Positions 8,329 to 16,368 of a DNA stretch of 32,289 nucleotides are shown piece by piece (within the stretch, counting starts at the first letter, position 1; the number at the start of each line of letters is the position of its first letter). Position numbers and translations under genes: made by a program. Source of the DNA: Oscillospiraceae bacterium (GTDB lineage Bacteria; Bacillota; Clostridia; Oscillospirales; Oscillospiraceae); the NCBI GenBank assembly GCA_031260685.1, contig JAISLB010000070.1:1-32289 (forward strand). The letters are read 5' to 3'. Under the pieces are notes generated by a model, which had not been told where the DNA came from, ran no database searches, and worked only from the letters and a program-made list of their open reading frames with translations.

Positions 8329-9429
8329 TTAGTAATCCAGCGACAGCTGTTCAGCGGCTTTCAGTGCCGCCCGCAATGTCAGTACCGCGGCATCGGCGCG
8401 AGTCAACTCATTTTGCGGATTGAAGCGGTAATACTCATCGCCGGAGATAATCCCGCAGTCGCCTAAGTGCTGAACGGCTGTTTTTGCCCAAAGTGAAATC
8501 TTGCCGGAGTCTGTAAAATCGATTGTACGTTCTCGTTTTTGATTGCCGATTAGCTTGAATAGCATTAACGCCGCGCTTTCGCGATTTATGTTACCGTCAG
8601 GTGAGAATTTGCCCTCGCCTACCCCGCTGACAATGCCTATCTCCGCCAGCGTATTTATTTCACGGGCGTACGGAGTGTCCTCCGCAACATCGCTGAAAAT
8701 CTCGAGATATTCGGGCAGCGGGATTCCGAACAGCACACAGTTAAGATGCGCGAATTCGGCGCGTGTAATCGCATCGCCGGGACGTGCTTTTCCGCCTTTC
8801 GGAAAGAGCGATGTTATTTCAGCCAGTATTGCCATTGCTTCATAAGCCCAGTGGCTCTCGTCAATATCCGTAAATACGGAGCCGGAAACTTCTTCGGGTT
8901 CTCGCTCATATTTGGGAGCTTCGTATTGGGTGTCCGGCAAATCCGGCAGCCACTCCGGCGGTTCGGACTCCGGAATCGTTACCTCGGGAAGCTTCGGTTC
9001 GCCGGAATCCGCGGGGGCGCTAAGTTCGGCACTGCCGGCGACCGCTTTACCGGAAGTGCTGAAAGCGCTCACAGCGCCGATTTCTATCGGAGCGGTTAAC
9101 ATCTGCGCGGAGTCAATCTTAAATGTCCCCAGAACAAGCGGCGCCGCACCGAAAATATCTTCCTGCGCAAGAGCATATATCCAAAGCTTACCGCCAATTT
9201 CTTTGGATTCAAGTTTCAGGAGACCTATTTCGTTGAATAGAGCGTCATTACGGACAAACGAATACCCCGCGATATCCGCCGGGACAGCGATATACAGTTC
9301 AAAAGCCTGACAGTCAGCGTCGAAGCTGACGCGCAGTTCGTACTCCGCTTCGTAAGCGAAAGCCGTGGGAACGCACGAGAGAACAATCGCGCAAATAAGT
9401 ATTAAAGCCGCAACAGATGACTTGCGCAT
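8329..9429 (-). CDS. secreted protein with C-terminal SLH domains
   Basis: A 366-residue protein with a signal peptide (MRKSSVAALILICAIVLSCVPTAFA). Residues about 28-140 form a beta-strand-rich domain (ELRVSFDADCQAFELYIAVP, then VLGTFKID) that could be a cohesin-like or carbohydrate-binding sandwich; this is a guess from strand pattern. An acidic, proline-rich linker follows (PESEPPEWLPDLPD). Three SLH modules fill about 184-366, with VFTDIDESHWA, ITRAEFA, IFSDVAEDTPYAREINTLAEIGIVSG and INRESAALMLFKLIG as visible cores. SLH modules bind pyruvylated secondary cell-wall polymer, so the protein is probably held on the outer face of the wall. GGAGG lies 7 bases before the ATG, and a near-consensus promoter precedes it. 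Confidence 0.88.
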   Translation of the reverse strand: MRKSSVAALILICAIVLSCVPTAFAYEAEYELRVSFDADCQAFELYIAVPADIAGYSFVRNDALFNEIGLLKLESKEIGGKLWIYALAQEDIFGAAPLVLGTFKIDSAQMLTAPIEIGAVSAFSTSGKAVAGSAELSAPADSGEPKLPEVTIPESEPPEWLPDLPDTQYEAPKYEREPEEVSGSVFTDIDESHWAYEAMAILAEITSLFPKGGKARPGDAITRAEFAHLNCVLFGIPLPEYLEIFSDVAEDTPYAREINTLAEIGIVSGVGEGKFSPDGNINRESAALMLFKLIGNQKRERTIDFTDSGKISLWAKTAVQHLGDCGIISGDEYYRFNPQNELTRADAAVLTLRAALKAAEQLSLDY

Positions 9430-9476
9430 ACGTAAACCTCCGCTCGCTTAGTTTGCCAAGAAATGCCGATACGCAA

Positions 9477-9505
9477 AGTATACCATTTATTAACAAATTT
9501 GTCAA
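9477..9505 (-). promoter_or_regulatory. sigma-A promoter of the SLH gene
   Basis: On the minus strand TTGACA (9505-9500) is followed by a 17-base spacer and TATACT (9482-9477). The predicted start near 9470 gives a leader of about 41 bases containing GGAGG. The TGA inside the -35 box is the stop codon of the upstream acyl-CoA synthetase gene, so the two genes share bases. Confidence 0.85.
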
Positions 9506-11076
9506 GTACCCGCGGTAAACGCAGGGTAATTTTCCAGTTTTCCGTAGTCTATTTTGCCTACGCTGGTTCGCGGCAGTTCGCTTAGGAACACTATATCTTT
9601 TGGACGGGCGTACTTAGCTACTCCTCTTTCGAGCGCAACGCGTATGTTGAATTCCTCGATAACCTCGCTGCTGCCTTGCTTTAATACTACAAACGCTTTC
9701 GGGACGGATACTTTGTATTCGTGAGGAACTCCCACCACGCATACCGCTTCCACCGCGCTGACAGCTCCGATTACGCGCTCAAGCTGCGAGGGATATACGT
9801 TGTAGCCGCTGCTGATGATGACGCGTTTCAGCCGCTGTTTGAAATATACGTAGCCCTTATCGTCGATGTGCCCGAGGTCGCCGGTATAGAGCCAAATTCG
9901 TCCGCGGCCGTCCGCTTTGAGCGTTTCCGCGCTTAGTTCCGGCTTTCCGAGGTAGCCCGACATAACAGTCGGACCCGAGATAGTGATTTCTCCCTCCGCT
10001 CCGTTTGGCAGAACCTTGTGAGTTCCCGGCTCTACAATTCGGAACAGCGTTTCGGGATACGGCAAGCCTATATGCCCCGCGGTTTGCTTATCGCTTGCGC
10101 CGTCCTTTGGCGTAAGACAGCACGCGGTAACACATTCCGTAAGTCCGTAACCCTCGCGAATCCGAGCGGCAGCTCCGTTAGCTTCGAGAAAAGCGTCAAA
10201 ACGAGTCTGCAAATCTCCCGAGAGCGAATCTCCGCCGCAAAATACGCCTTTCAGCTTTGAGAGGTCCATTCGCGTTGTATCGGCTTTGAGGATAGACTCA
10301 AACAAAGTCGGCACTCCCGCGATATAGTTCGAGCGTTTCATTGCCTTGATGTAAGCTTTAACCGAGAAGCGCGGAATCAACAGCACCGTCATACCGAAGT
10401 ACAGAGCCGTGTGGACGCAAATCCCCAGTCCGAAGCCGTGAAACATCGGCAGAACCGCGAGCATTACGCCCTCCCCGCGAGTGATACAAGCAGCCGAGAC
10501 AAAGGTCTGTTCGGCAAGCGAGTTGAAATTGGCGTTAGTCAGCTGAATCCCTTTGGGAAAACCGGTAGTCCCGCCGCTGTACAATATAACTGCAATCTCG
10601 CGGGAAACATCCCGCGAATCAGCGGTTATCGCTGTTGAGACCTTAGGACCGCGCATAAATCTATTCCAGTTCGTGACAACCGGCACCTTAGACGTTTTGA
10701 ATTTTGACGCGAACATATCCATTGTCACTACGAGTTTTGCGGCGGAATCTTCTATATAGTAGCTTAGCTCGTCTTCCGCGGAAAGCGGGTGAACGAATAC
10801 TGCTACCGCTCCGATAAGGTTTAAGGCATAGAGCGCAACGACAGCCGCCGGAACGTTCGGCAGACAGATAAGAACTTTATCGCCGCGGGAAATGTTTACA
10901 CCGGCAAAAACCCGGGACGCTTTTTCGGTAAGCATCCCGAGCTTTGAAAAACTTGTGGTAAAACCATAAAATGACAGCGCCTTGTTTCGCGGCGAAAATG
11001 CCGAAGCGGAACGGAAAACAGCCTCCGCCATACTACCGGCGGCGGCAAGTTCCGAAATGTGTTTCAGTCGCTCCAT
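9502..11076 (-). CDS. AMP-dependent acyl-CoA synthetase/ligase
   Basis: The family activates a carboxylic acid with ATP to an acyl-adenylate and usually transfers it to CoA. The P-loop-like core ILYSGGTTGFPKGIQLT, the block REGYGLTECV, the aspartate motif YTGDLGHIDDKGYVYF, the hinge RLKRVIISSGYNVYPSQLE and the catalytic lysine region TSVGKIDYGKL all appear in order. The ORF track begins 35 codons earlier at 11181, inside polA; the start at 11076 (MERLKHISEL) is preferred because a strong promoter would begin the transcript at that codon. This gives 524 residues, normal for the family. No carrier-protein or thioesterase genes are adjacent, so the acid cannot be named. Confidence 0.88.
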   Translation of the reverse strand: MERLKHISELAAAGSMAEAVFRSASAFSPRNKALSFYGFTTSFSKLGMLTEKASRVFAGVNISRGDKVLICLPNVPAAVVALYALNLIGAVAVFVHPLSAEDELSYYIEDSAAKLVVTMDMFASKFKTSKVPVVTNWNRFMRGPKVSTAITADSRDVSREIAVILYSGGTTGFPKGIQLTNANFNSLAEQTFVSAACITRGEGVMLAVLPMFHGFGLGICVHTALYFGMTVLLIPRFSVKAYIKAMKRSNYIAGVPTLFESILKADTTRMDLSKLKGVFCGGDSLSGDLQTRFDAFLEANGAAARIREGYGLTECVTACCLTPKDGASDKQTAGHIGLPYPETLFRIVEPGTHKVLPNGAEGEITISGPTVMSGYLGKPELSAETLKADGRGRIWLYTGDLGHIDDKGYVYFKQRLKRVIISSGYNVYPSQLERVIGAVSAVEAVCVVGVPHEYKVSVPKAFVVLKQGSSEVIEEFNIRVALERGVAKYARPKDIVFLSELPRTSVGKIDYGKLENYPAFTAGT

Positions 11077-11083
11077 AGAAAGT

Positions 11084-11112
11084 ATTGTAGCATAATTGCA
11101 GACAGTTGTCAA
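11084..11112 (-). promoter_or_regulatory. consensus promoter giving an apparently leaderless mRNA
   Basis: On the minus strand TTGACA (11112-11107), a 17-base spacer and TACAAT (11089-11084) make a near-perfect sigma-A promoter. Only seven bases (ACTTTCT) separate the -10 box from the ATG at 11076-11074, so the predicted +1 falls at 11077 or on the A of the ATG. There is no Shine-Dalgarno sequence. Confidence 0.85.
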
Positions 11113-11140
11113 GCGCCGAGTTAACGCGTCATATCGGCTG

Positions 11141-13369
11141 CTACTTAGCGCCGTACCAGTCGTGTCCCGTGCCGATGTCAACCACCAGCGGGACGGAGAG
11201 TTCGTAAGCTCCGCGCATCTCCTCTTTGACCAGCGCGGCTACGGCTGCGGCTTCGTCCGAGGGGGATTCTATTATCAGCTCGTCGTGGACTTGCAGTATC
11301 AGCCGCGCCTTAAAACCGTCGGTTTCGAGACGTTTTGCAATCCGCAGCATAGCGATTTTGATAATATCGGCGGCGGTTCCTTGTATCGGAGCGTTACGAG
11401 CTGCACGTTCGCTGTGTTTGCGAAGCTGGAAATTGCTTGCGTTTAGCTCCGGAATATAGCGTCTGCGTCCGAGCTTTGTTGTAACGTAGCCCAGTTCGCG
11501 GGCTTCGCCGATAAGCCGTTCGAAATAGCCGCGCACTCCCGAGTAACGCTCAAAGAAGCTCTCAATATAGCGTTTAGCTTCCGCAACCGAGACTCCGAGG
11601 TCGTTCGAGAGCGCAAAATCTGACATTCCGTAGACCACGCCGAAGTTAACGCGCTTAGCAGCCATACGCTGCTCTTTGGTAACATCGCTTACGCCGAAGA
11701 TATAAGCCGCTGTAATGCTGTGAATGTCCGCGTTATTGCGGAATGCTTCAATCATTGCTTCGTCTTGAGCCATATCAGCCAATACCCGCAGCTCAATTTG
11801 TGAGTAGTCGGCGTCAATAAGAGTGAAACCCTCGGGAGCGATAAAAAACTTGCGAAGTTCGGCTCCGCGCTCACCTCTTATTGGAATATTTTGTAAGTTC
11901 GGATTACTTGACGAAATGCGCCCCGTCGCCGTAGCGGTCATATTGAAAGTTGTGTGAATCCGTCCGCCGCTGTCAATCAGCGGTATCAAGCCGTCGCAAT
12001 AGGTTGATTTCAGCTTTGCCAGTTTGCGGTATTCTATAACTCCGCCGACGCAGGGGTGACGCTGCCGTAGGTTCTCCAAAATGTCAATATTTGTCGAGTA
12101 CGCGCCGGTCTTAGTCTTTTTAGCTTTCGGGTCAAGCCGCAATTTATCGAAAAGCACTTCCCCGAGCTGTTTCGGCGAATTTATATTGAACGTCTCGCCG
12201 GAAAGCTCGTATATCGCGAGTTCGAGAGCGTTCAGCTCTCCGGCGAGTACGCTGCCGAGATGTTCTATCTCACCTTTGTCCACGGCAAAGCCGCGTAAGG
12301 ACATATCGCGCAATACGCTCATCAGCGGCAGTTCGAGCTTGCTGTATAGCTCCCACAAATCCCGTTCACGGAGGAGTTCCTCGGGATTATCGACGCGGCG
12401 CGGTTCTCCGGGATTGAGAATCCAATACATCAGCCGTTGTTCGTCAGTTTCGGGAGCGATTTCCTCAAAGCCGAAGCTTAATTGTCCGCTGTCAGCTTCG
12501 GGCGGTTTAGCTTTGGGCGCAAGACCGTATTTAGTTATCAAGCTTGACAGTTCAAGCTCCGTGAGAACATCCAGCAGTTTTTGCGAATCAGGCTCGGCGT
12601 TTTTACAGCCGGACGGTTCGAACTCTATCGGTACTTCCGGATTTATCAGGGCGAGCTTGTACGAGAGTTCCGCGCTTTTACGTCCCGCTTCGAGTTTTTT
12701 GCGAATCGAGTCCTTTATATCGCCCAAGTTGTCATAAACCGCGTCCAAAGAACTGTATTTCACAATCAGCTCGGACGCTGTCTTTTCACCTATACCCGCA
12801 ACGCCCGGAATATTATCCGAGCTGTCGCCCATAAGCGCTTTCAAATCAACGAGCGATTTCGGCGAAAAGCCGTATTTAGCTTCGAATTCCTTTGTGCCGT
12901 AGACGTTTTGTTCGCCCTTTCCCGCAATTAGGCGTATACGCGTCCCCTGCCCTATGAGCTGCAGCGCGTCGCGGTCGCCCGTTACAAGCGTACAGTCCCA
13001 GCCGCTTTCGCTGCATACACGTGAAACCGTTCCGAGTATGTCGTCGGCTTCGTAACCGGCTATCTCAAAGCGTTTGATATTAAGCGCGTCCAGCACGCGC
13101 TTGATATACGGCACCTGTGAGCGTAAATCCTCCGGCATCCCTTTACGCGTCGCTTTATACGAGTCAGACAGCTCGTGGCGGAAGGTTGGAGCGTGGAGGT
13201 CGAACGCTACGCATAGCGCGTCGGGTTTTTCGTTGTTTTGTATGCTTCGCAGAATATTGATAAACCCCAGTACAGCTTGCGTTTGCTGACCGCCTGACGT
13301 TGTAAGCGGCTTGATACCGAAATAAGCGCGGTTGAGTATGCTGTTTCCGTCGAGCGCGACAAGTTTCAT
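11141..13369 (-). CDS. polA: DNA polymerase I, short form lacking most of the 3'-5' exonuclease-like domain
   Basis: Replaces RNA primers and fills repair gaps. Residues 1-250 are the 5' nuclease (VALDGNSILNRAYFG, GYEADDIL, TGDRDALQL, GDSSDNIPGVAGIGEKTA). The polymerase runs from about 340 to 742, with motif A DADYSQIELR (519-528), the O-helix RMAAKRVNFGVVYG (568-581) and motif C QVHDE (693-697). Only about 50 residues (290-340) connect them, where most family members have about 200 forming the exonuclease-like domain; RLMYWILNP looks like its remnant. Total length is 742 against about 880 in Bacillus. AAAGG precedes the ATG. The gene begins 16 bases after the SLH/Fn3 gene and so may be read from its promoter. 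Confidence 0.95.
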   Translation of the reverse strand: MKLVALDGNSILNRAYFGIKPLTTSGGQQTQAVLGFINILRSIQNNEKPDALCVAFDLHAPTFRHELSDSYKATRKGMPEDLRSQVPYIKRVLDALNIKRFEIAGYEADDILGTVSRVCSESGWDCTLVTGDRDALQLIGQGTRIRLIAGKGEQNVYGTKEFEAKYGFSPKSLVDLKALMGDSSDNIPGVAGIGEKTASELIVKYSSLDAVYDNLGDIKDSIRKKLEAGRKSAELSYKLALINPEVPIEFEPSGCKNAEPDSQKLLDVLTELELSSLITKYGLAPKAKPPEADSGQLSFGFEEIAPETDEQRLMYWILNPGEPRRVDNPEELLRERDLWELYSKLELPLMSVLRDMSLRGFAVDKGEIEHLGSVLAGELNALELAIYELSGETFNINSPKQLGEVLFDKLRLDPKAKKTKTGAYSTNIDILENLRQRHPCVGGVIEYRKLAKLKSTYCDGLIPLIDSGGRIHTTFNMTATATGRISSSNPNLQNIPIRGERGAELRKFFIAPEGFTLIDADYSQIELRVLADMAQDEAMIEAFRNNADIHSITAAYIFGVSDVTKEQRMAAKRVNFGVVYGMSDFALSNDLGVSVAEAKRYIESFFERYSGVRGYFERLIGEARELGYVTTKLGRRRYIPELNASNFQLRKHSERAARNAPIQGTAADIIKIAMLRIAKRLETDGFKARLILQVHDELIIESPSDEAAAVAALVKEEMRGAYELSVPLVVDIGTGHDWYGAK

Positions 13370-13385
13370 TTGTTGTTACCTTTCA

Positions 13386-15710
13386 TCATTTGGGAACAGC
13401 CGGGACAATGACGCTTATCAACGCCCGGTTACCCTCTCTGTCTGACACTACAACAGCGTAGTTAGGATGCTCGGAGTCAATGAGGTCCGTAAAGATAGTG
13501 GAATGTGTCGGCATACCGTATATCAATATCGCGTTTTCGGTGTTACTCAGGTCTTCGAGTTTCTTTACCGCGGTTGTGACGCGATAGATGTAATACCACA
13601 GTTCACTTTGCGGAGTGAAGTAGGTGTACTTACCGCCGTTAGAGTCGTCCGCTTCGCCCCAAGTCAGTGTAGCCGTACCGTCGGTGTTAATTATTCCGGT
13701 CGGAGCGTCGTCTTTATCCTTAGAGGGTAGAGGCGCGGCATTGTCGGAGGCGTATTCGGCAATACCATAGCGGGATTTGTTACCGGCGTTGTCACTTACT
13801 ACCACTGTGTAGAAAATCATCATATTCGGAGTGGGTTTTACCGCAAAAGTGATTAGGTCCTCAACGTCGATAGCTTTCGCGATTTTCGTTCCGCTGTCAA
13901 GCCAGTCGTAGAGAGTTATGCAATTGGGGTCAGTGCTTGAATACAGCGTGTATTTAAGGTGCTGCGGTTCCGTAACGTCGTCCTCCGCACGTTCCCAGTT
14001 GAGCGCGATATTGCCTTTGGCGTCAAGCTGACCGACAGAGATTCGCGGTTCACGGATTACAGGCTCCGCATTGTCGCCGGTCAGCCCTATTGACACCGGG
14101 TCGTAGCAAGCTTTGTTACCGGCTTCGTCAACTACGACTACGTTGAATGTGTACTTGCTGACGTTAGTTTTGAGGTGCTTCGCGGTTGCCGTAAGAGTAT
14201 TCGCGGCAAAGCTCGCCATAACGGGGATGCCGTTTTGCTCAATCCCGGCTACCGTGTCCATACCGTACTTATTTTCGGAGTAGTAGAGCATATATCGGAG
14301 CTTGCTGCGCGCGGTAACGTTGTCGCCCGCGGTTTTCCACGACAGCACCATAGTGTCGTCGGTAATTTTGCCGGGAGTAACCTGACGATCGCTCATATCG
14401 GGCGGCGTCTGGTCATTCGGCAGGGTGTACGTAGCGCTCTTGTTAGTTCCGTTGTAGTATTCGCTGCCCTTCAAAAATACCGTTGTATTTGTCGGAACAG
14501 TTACTGACACCGGATAGTTGTCAAACGAGCTGCCGCTTGCTCCGGAGCCGAGAGCCACGGTTCCGAGCTTCCCCGTTCCCTTGACTTTCAGCGGCTGACG
14601 GACGGTTACAGTGCTGATATACGAATTTGCGTCGGTAACGATAGTCTGTTCATAACCATCAAATGTAGCGTTAGTGATAGTGGCGTTTTTGAGATTCAGC
14701 GTGTAGTTGGGGGCTTTGACCTCTATATTGCGGTATGCGCCGGTGAGCGTCATTGTGGAACTTCCCGCCGGAATGTACAGGCTCTCGATTATAGTGCTTG
14801 CGGAGCCCGTAATATCCACGGGAGACTTGCTCTTTTTGTTCTGCTGAATGTTCCCGAGCCGCGTCTGACCTGCGATAATAAGGCTCCCGCCGCCGTTCAG
14901 CCAAACGGTGCCGCCGATTGTAACGTCTGTGAGAGTTAGTTTGCCTTTATCGCCTACGCCCTCCGTGATGATTAGGTCGCCCGTAATCGTCGCGTCTTTG
15001 ATTTCCACTCCGTCGGCGGTAACTACGGCGTTTCCGAGGTAGGAGGTTGTCATAACGCCCTTTGTATTGAAATATCCGCTGACAATGATGTTGTCAATGA
15101 GCTTAATGACGGAAGCGCGGTCTATATAGCTCAGCGGCGCGAAAACTCCCGCTGATATTCCCGCTATCCAGCCTTTGTCCGCCATTGTGAGCACTTTTGG
15201 TCTCGCCCATTCCGCAATCTGCGAGTTATCGTTAAAGGTTGAGGCGGGATGTTCGGCGGCTTTGACTTCCATAGCGTTTGCGATAACGAGCATAGCCTCC
15301 TGACGGGTAATCGGGTCGTTAGGGCGCAGTGCGTTCCAGCGCGAACCGGGGTTGTCGCCGACCATAACCCCCGCGTAGTAGCATTTGCGCATTGCGTCCG
15401 CAATATCCGCCTGAACGTCGGCGAGGTCGTTGATTATATCCGTCGTAGCGGTCTTGAAATTCATCATACGCGAGATAAACAGCGCAAGCTCACCGCGTGT
15501 TATGTTGTCATTAGGGCGGAAGCGCGTCGAACCCTCTTCCGGGAGCAGAACTCCGTTAGCAGCCCAGCGGTCAATTGTGTCCTCCGCCCAATGCCCCGAG
15601 ATATCCGTGAACGAACTGTACAGCGCGGAGGCGGGCGAAGCGAACTCCGGCAAAAATGTTAATACCACAGCTAACGTCAGCAGCGCCGTAATAAATCTTC
15701 TTATTTTCAT
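13386..15710 (-). CDS. large secreted protein with N-terminal SLH domains and fibronectin-III-like repeats
   Basis: Begins with a signal peptide (MKIRRFITALLTLAVVLTFLPEFASPASA). Three SLH modules cover about 33-205 (FTDISGHWAEDTIDRWAANG, ITRGELALFISRM, ITRQEAMLVIANAM, DRASVIKLIDNII). A region at about 220-430 consists of short strand repeats (ATITGDLIITEG, VTIGGTVWLNGGG), probably a beta-helix. Three Fn3-like units follow, each opening near TPPDMSDRQV, AEPVIREPRI or AAPLPSKDKD and ending with a VVVSDxxGN or VVVDEAGN motif. Such proteins sit on the cell wall through the SLH part. The ORF track uses a TTG six bases upstream (15716). I prefer ATG at 15710; GAGG is 11 bases from it and 5 from TTG, so either is possible. 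It is followed closely by polA. Confidence 0.88.
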   Translation of the reverse strand: MKIRRFITALLTLAVVLTFLPEFASPASALYSSFTDISGHWAEDTIDRWAANGVLLPEEGSTRFRPNDNITRGELALFISRMMNFKTATTDIINDLADVQADIADAMRKCYYAGVMVGDNPGSRWNALRPNDPITRQEAMLVIANAMEVKAAEHPASTFNDNSQIAEWARPKVLTMADKGWIAGISAGVFAPLSYIDRASVIKLIDNIIVSGYFNTKGVMTTSYLGNAVVTADGVEIKDATITGDLIITEGVGDKGKLTLTDVTIGGTVWLNGGGSLIIAGQTRLGNIQQNKKSKSPVDITGSASTIIESLYIPAGSSTMTLTGAYRNIEVKAPNYTLNLKNATITNATFDGYEQTIVTDANSYISTVTVRQPLKVKGTGKLGTVALGSGASGSSFDNYPVSVTVPTNTTVFLKGSEYYNGTNKSATYTLPNDQTPPDMSDRQVTPGKITDDTMVLSWKTAGDNVTARSKLRYMLYYSENKYGMDTVAGIEQNGIPVMASFAANTLTATAKHLKTNVSKYTFNVVVVDEAGNKACYDPVSIGLTGDNAEPVIREPRISVGQLDAKGNIALNWERAEDDVTEPQHLKYTLYSSTDPNCITLYDWLDSGTKIAKAIDVEDLITFAVKPTPNMMIFYTVVVSDNAGNKSRYGIAEYASDNAAPLPSKDKDDAPTGIINTDGTATLTWGEADDSNGGKYTYFTPQSELWYYIYRVTTAVKKLEDLSNTENAILIYGMPTHSTIFTDLIDSEHPNYAVVVSDREGNRALISVIVPAVPK

Positions 15711-15775
15711 AGTCAAACAAACCTCAAAAGCAGAATATAGCCATACTACACATTATATTTATCGTAAGTTTACAA

Positions 15776-15789
15776 CGCTTACATAAGCG
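15776..15789. promoter_or_regulatory. CGCTTA-N2-TAAGCG palindrome upstream of the SLH/Fn3 gene
   Basis: CGCTTACATAAGCG is a 6-2-6 inverted repeat in the short gap between the zinc-finger/RHH gene and the SLH/Fn3 gene. A two-base loop is too tight for a good RNA hairpin, so an operator is as likely as a transcript end. A TATAAT lies downstream on the minus strand but without a convincing -35 box, so I do not call a promoter. Confidence 0.4.
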
Positions 15790-15800
15790 GGAAAATTACG

Positions 15801-16349
15801 CTATATTCCGAATTTCTCGCGGAGAGTACGCATAACGAACTCCTCCGGCGATATGTTCAGTCCGCGTGCCGCCGCGCTCAGTCTCCCGAATTGCTCCCAC
15901 GTCATCGCTATACGCACCTCCGCGTTATCCTCCGCGGCGGGAGTAACTTGCGGTTCCGGCTGCGGCAAAGCTTCCGCCTGTACCGCGGCAGGCTCCGGGA
16001 CAGTTCCGATAGATGCGGGGGTCATATACTCCGACTTAACCGTCGGAGAATTTACAATTTCGCTCGTTTTGTAATCGACTTTTATGTCGAACAGCCAGAA
16101 CGCACGCTGACGTTTGTCATCTTCGGTACGTAAACCGTAATCAAAGCCTATCAGGTCGAAAATAGTGTACTTCGCTCCGCAATCCGCGCAGATGCAGGTG
16201 TACGTTTTTGCGTCATAGCGCATTGAACCCTTGCGGTCAATATGTTGGGGGTTCAGACAGAAAAATTCACGTCTGGCGTCGATTTTTTTCTTGTTGAGAT
16301 ACCAGATGGTTTTACCGTAAGCGTATTCGATAGCATCTTTGTAAGTCAT
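15801..16349 (-). CDS. primase-type zinc-finger protein with a C-terminal ribbon-helix-helix-like domain
   Basis: A 182-residue protein I do not recognise by name. C31-x4-H36 and C54-x2-C57 (with C52 beside), followed by GAKYTIFDLIG, resemble the CHC2 zinc ribbon of DnaG-type primases, where the second Cys pair is followed by G(x)nDVIDF. Residues about 85-140 are a flexible Pro/Ala/Glu linker. The last 38 residues (VRIAMTWEQFGRLSAAARGL, then NISPEEFVMRTLREKF) have the strand-helix-helix pattern of ribbon-helix-helix DNA-binding proteins. No TOPRIM or catalytic domain is present. It ends the dgt-dnaG-rpoD-MutS-like gene string, 19 bases after the MutS-like gene. Nucleic-acid binding is inferred. 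Confidence 0.75.
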   Translation of the reverse strand: MTYKDAIEYAYGKTIWYLNKKKIDARREFFCLNPQHIDRKGSMRYDAKTYTCICADCGAKYTIFDLIGFDYGLRTEDDKRQRAFWLFDIKVDYKTSEIVNSPTVKSEYMTPASIGTVPEPAAVQAEALPQPEPQVTPAAEDNAEVRIAMTWEQFGRLSAAARGLNISPEEFVMRTLREKFGI

Positions 16350-16368
16350 TGCAGTTCACCTTTTCAAA

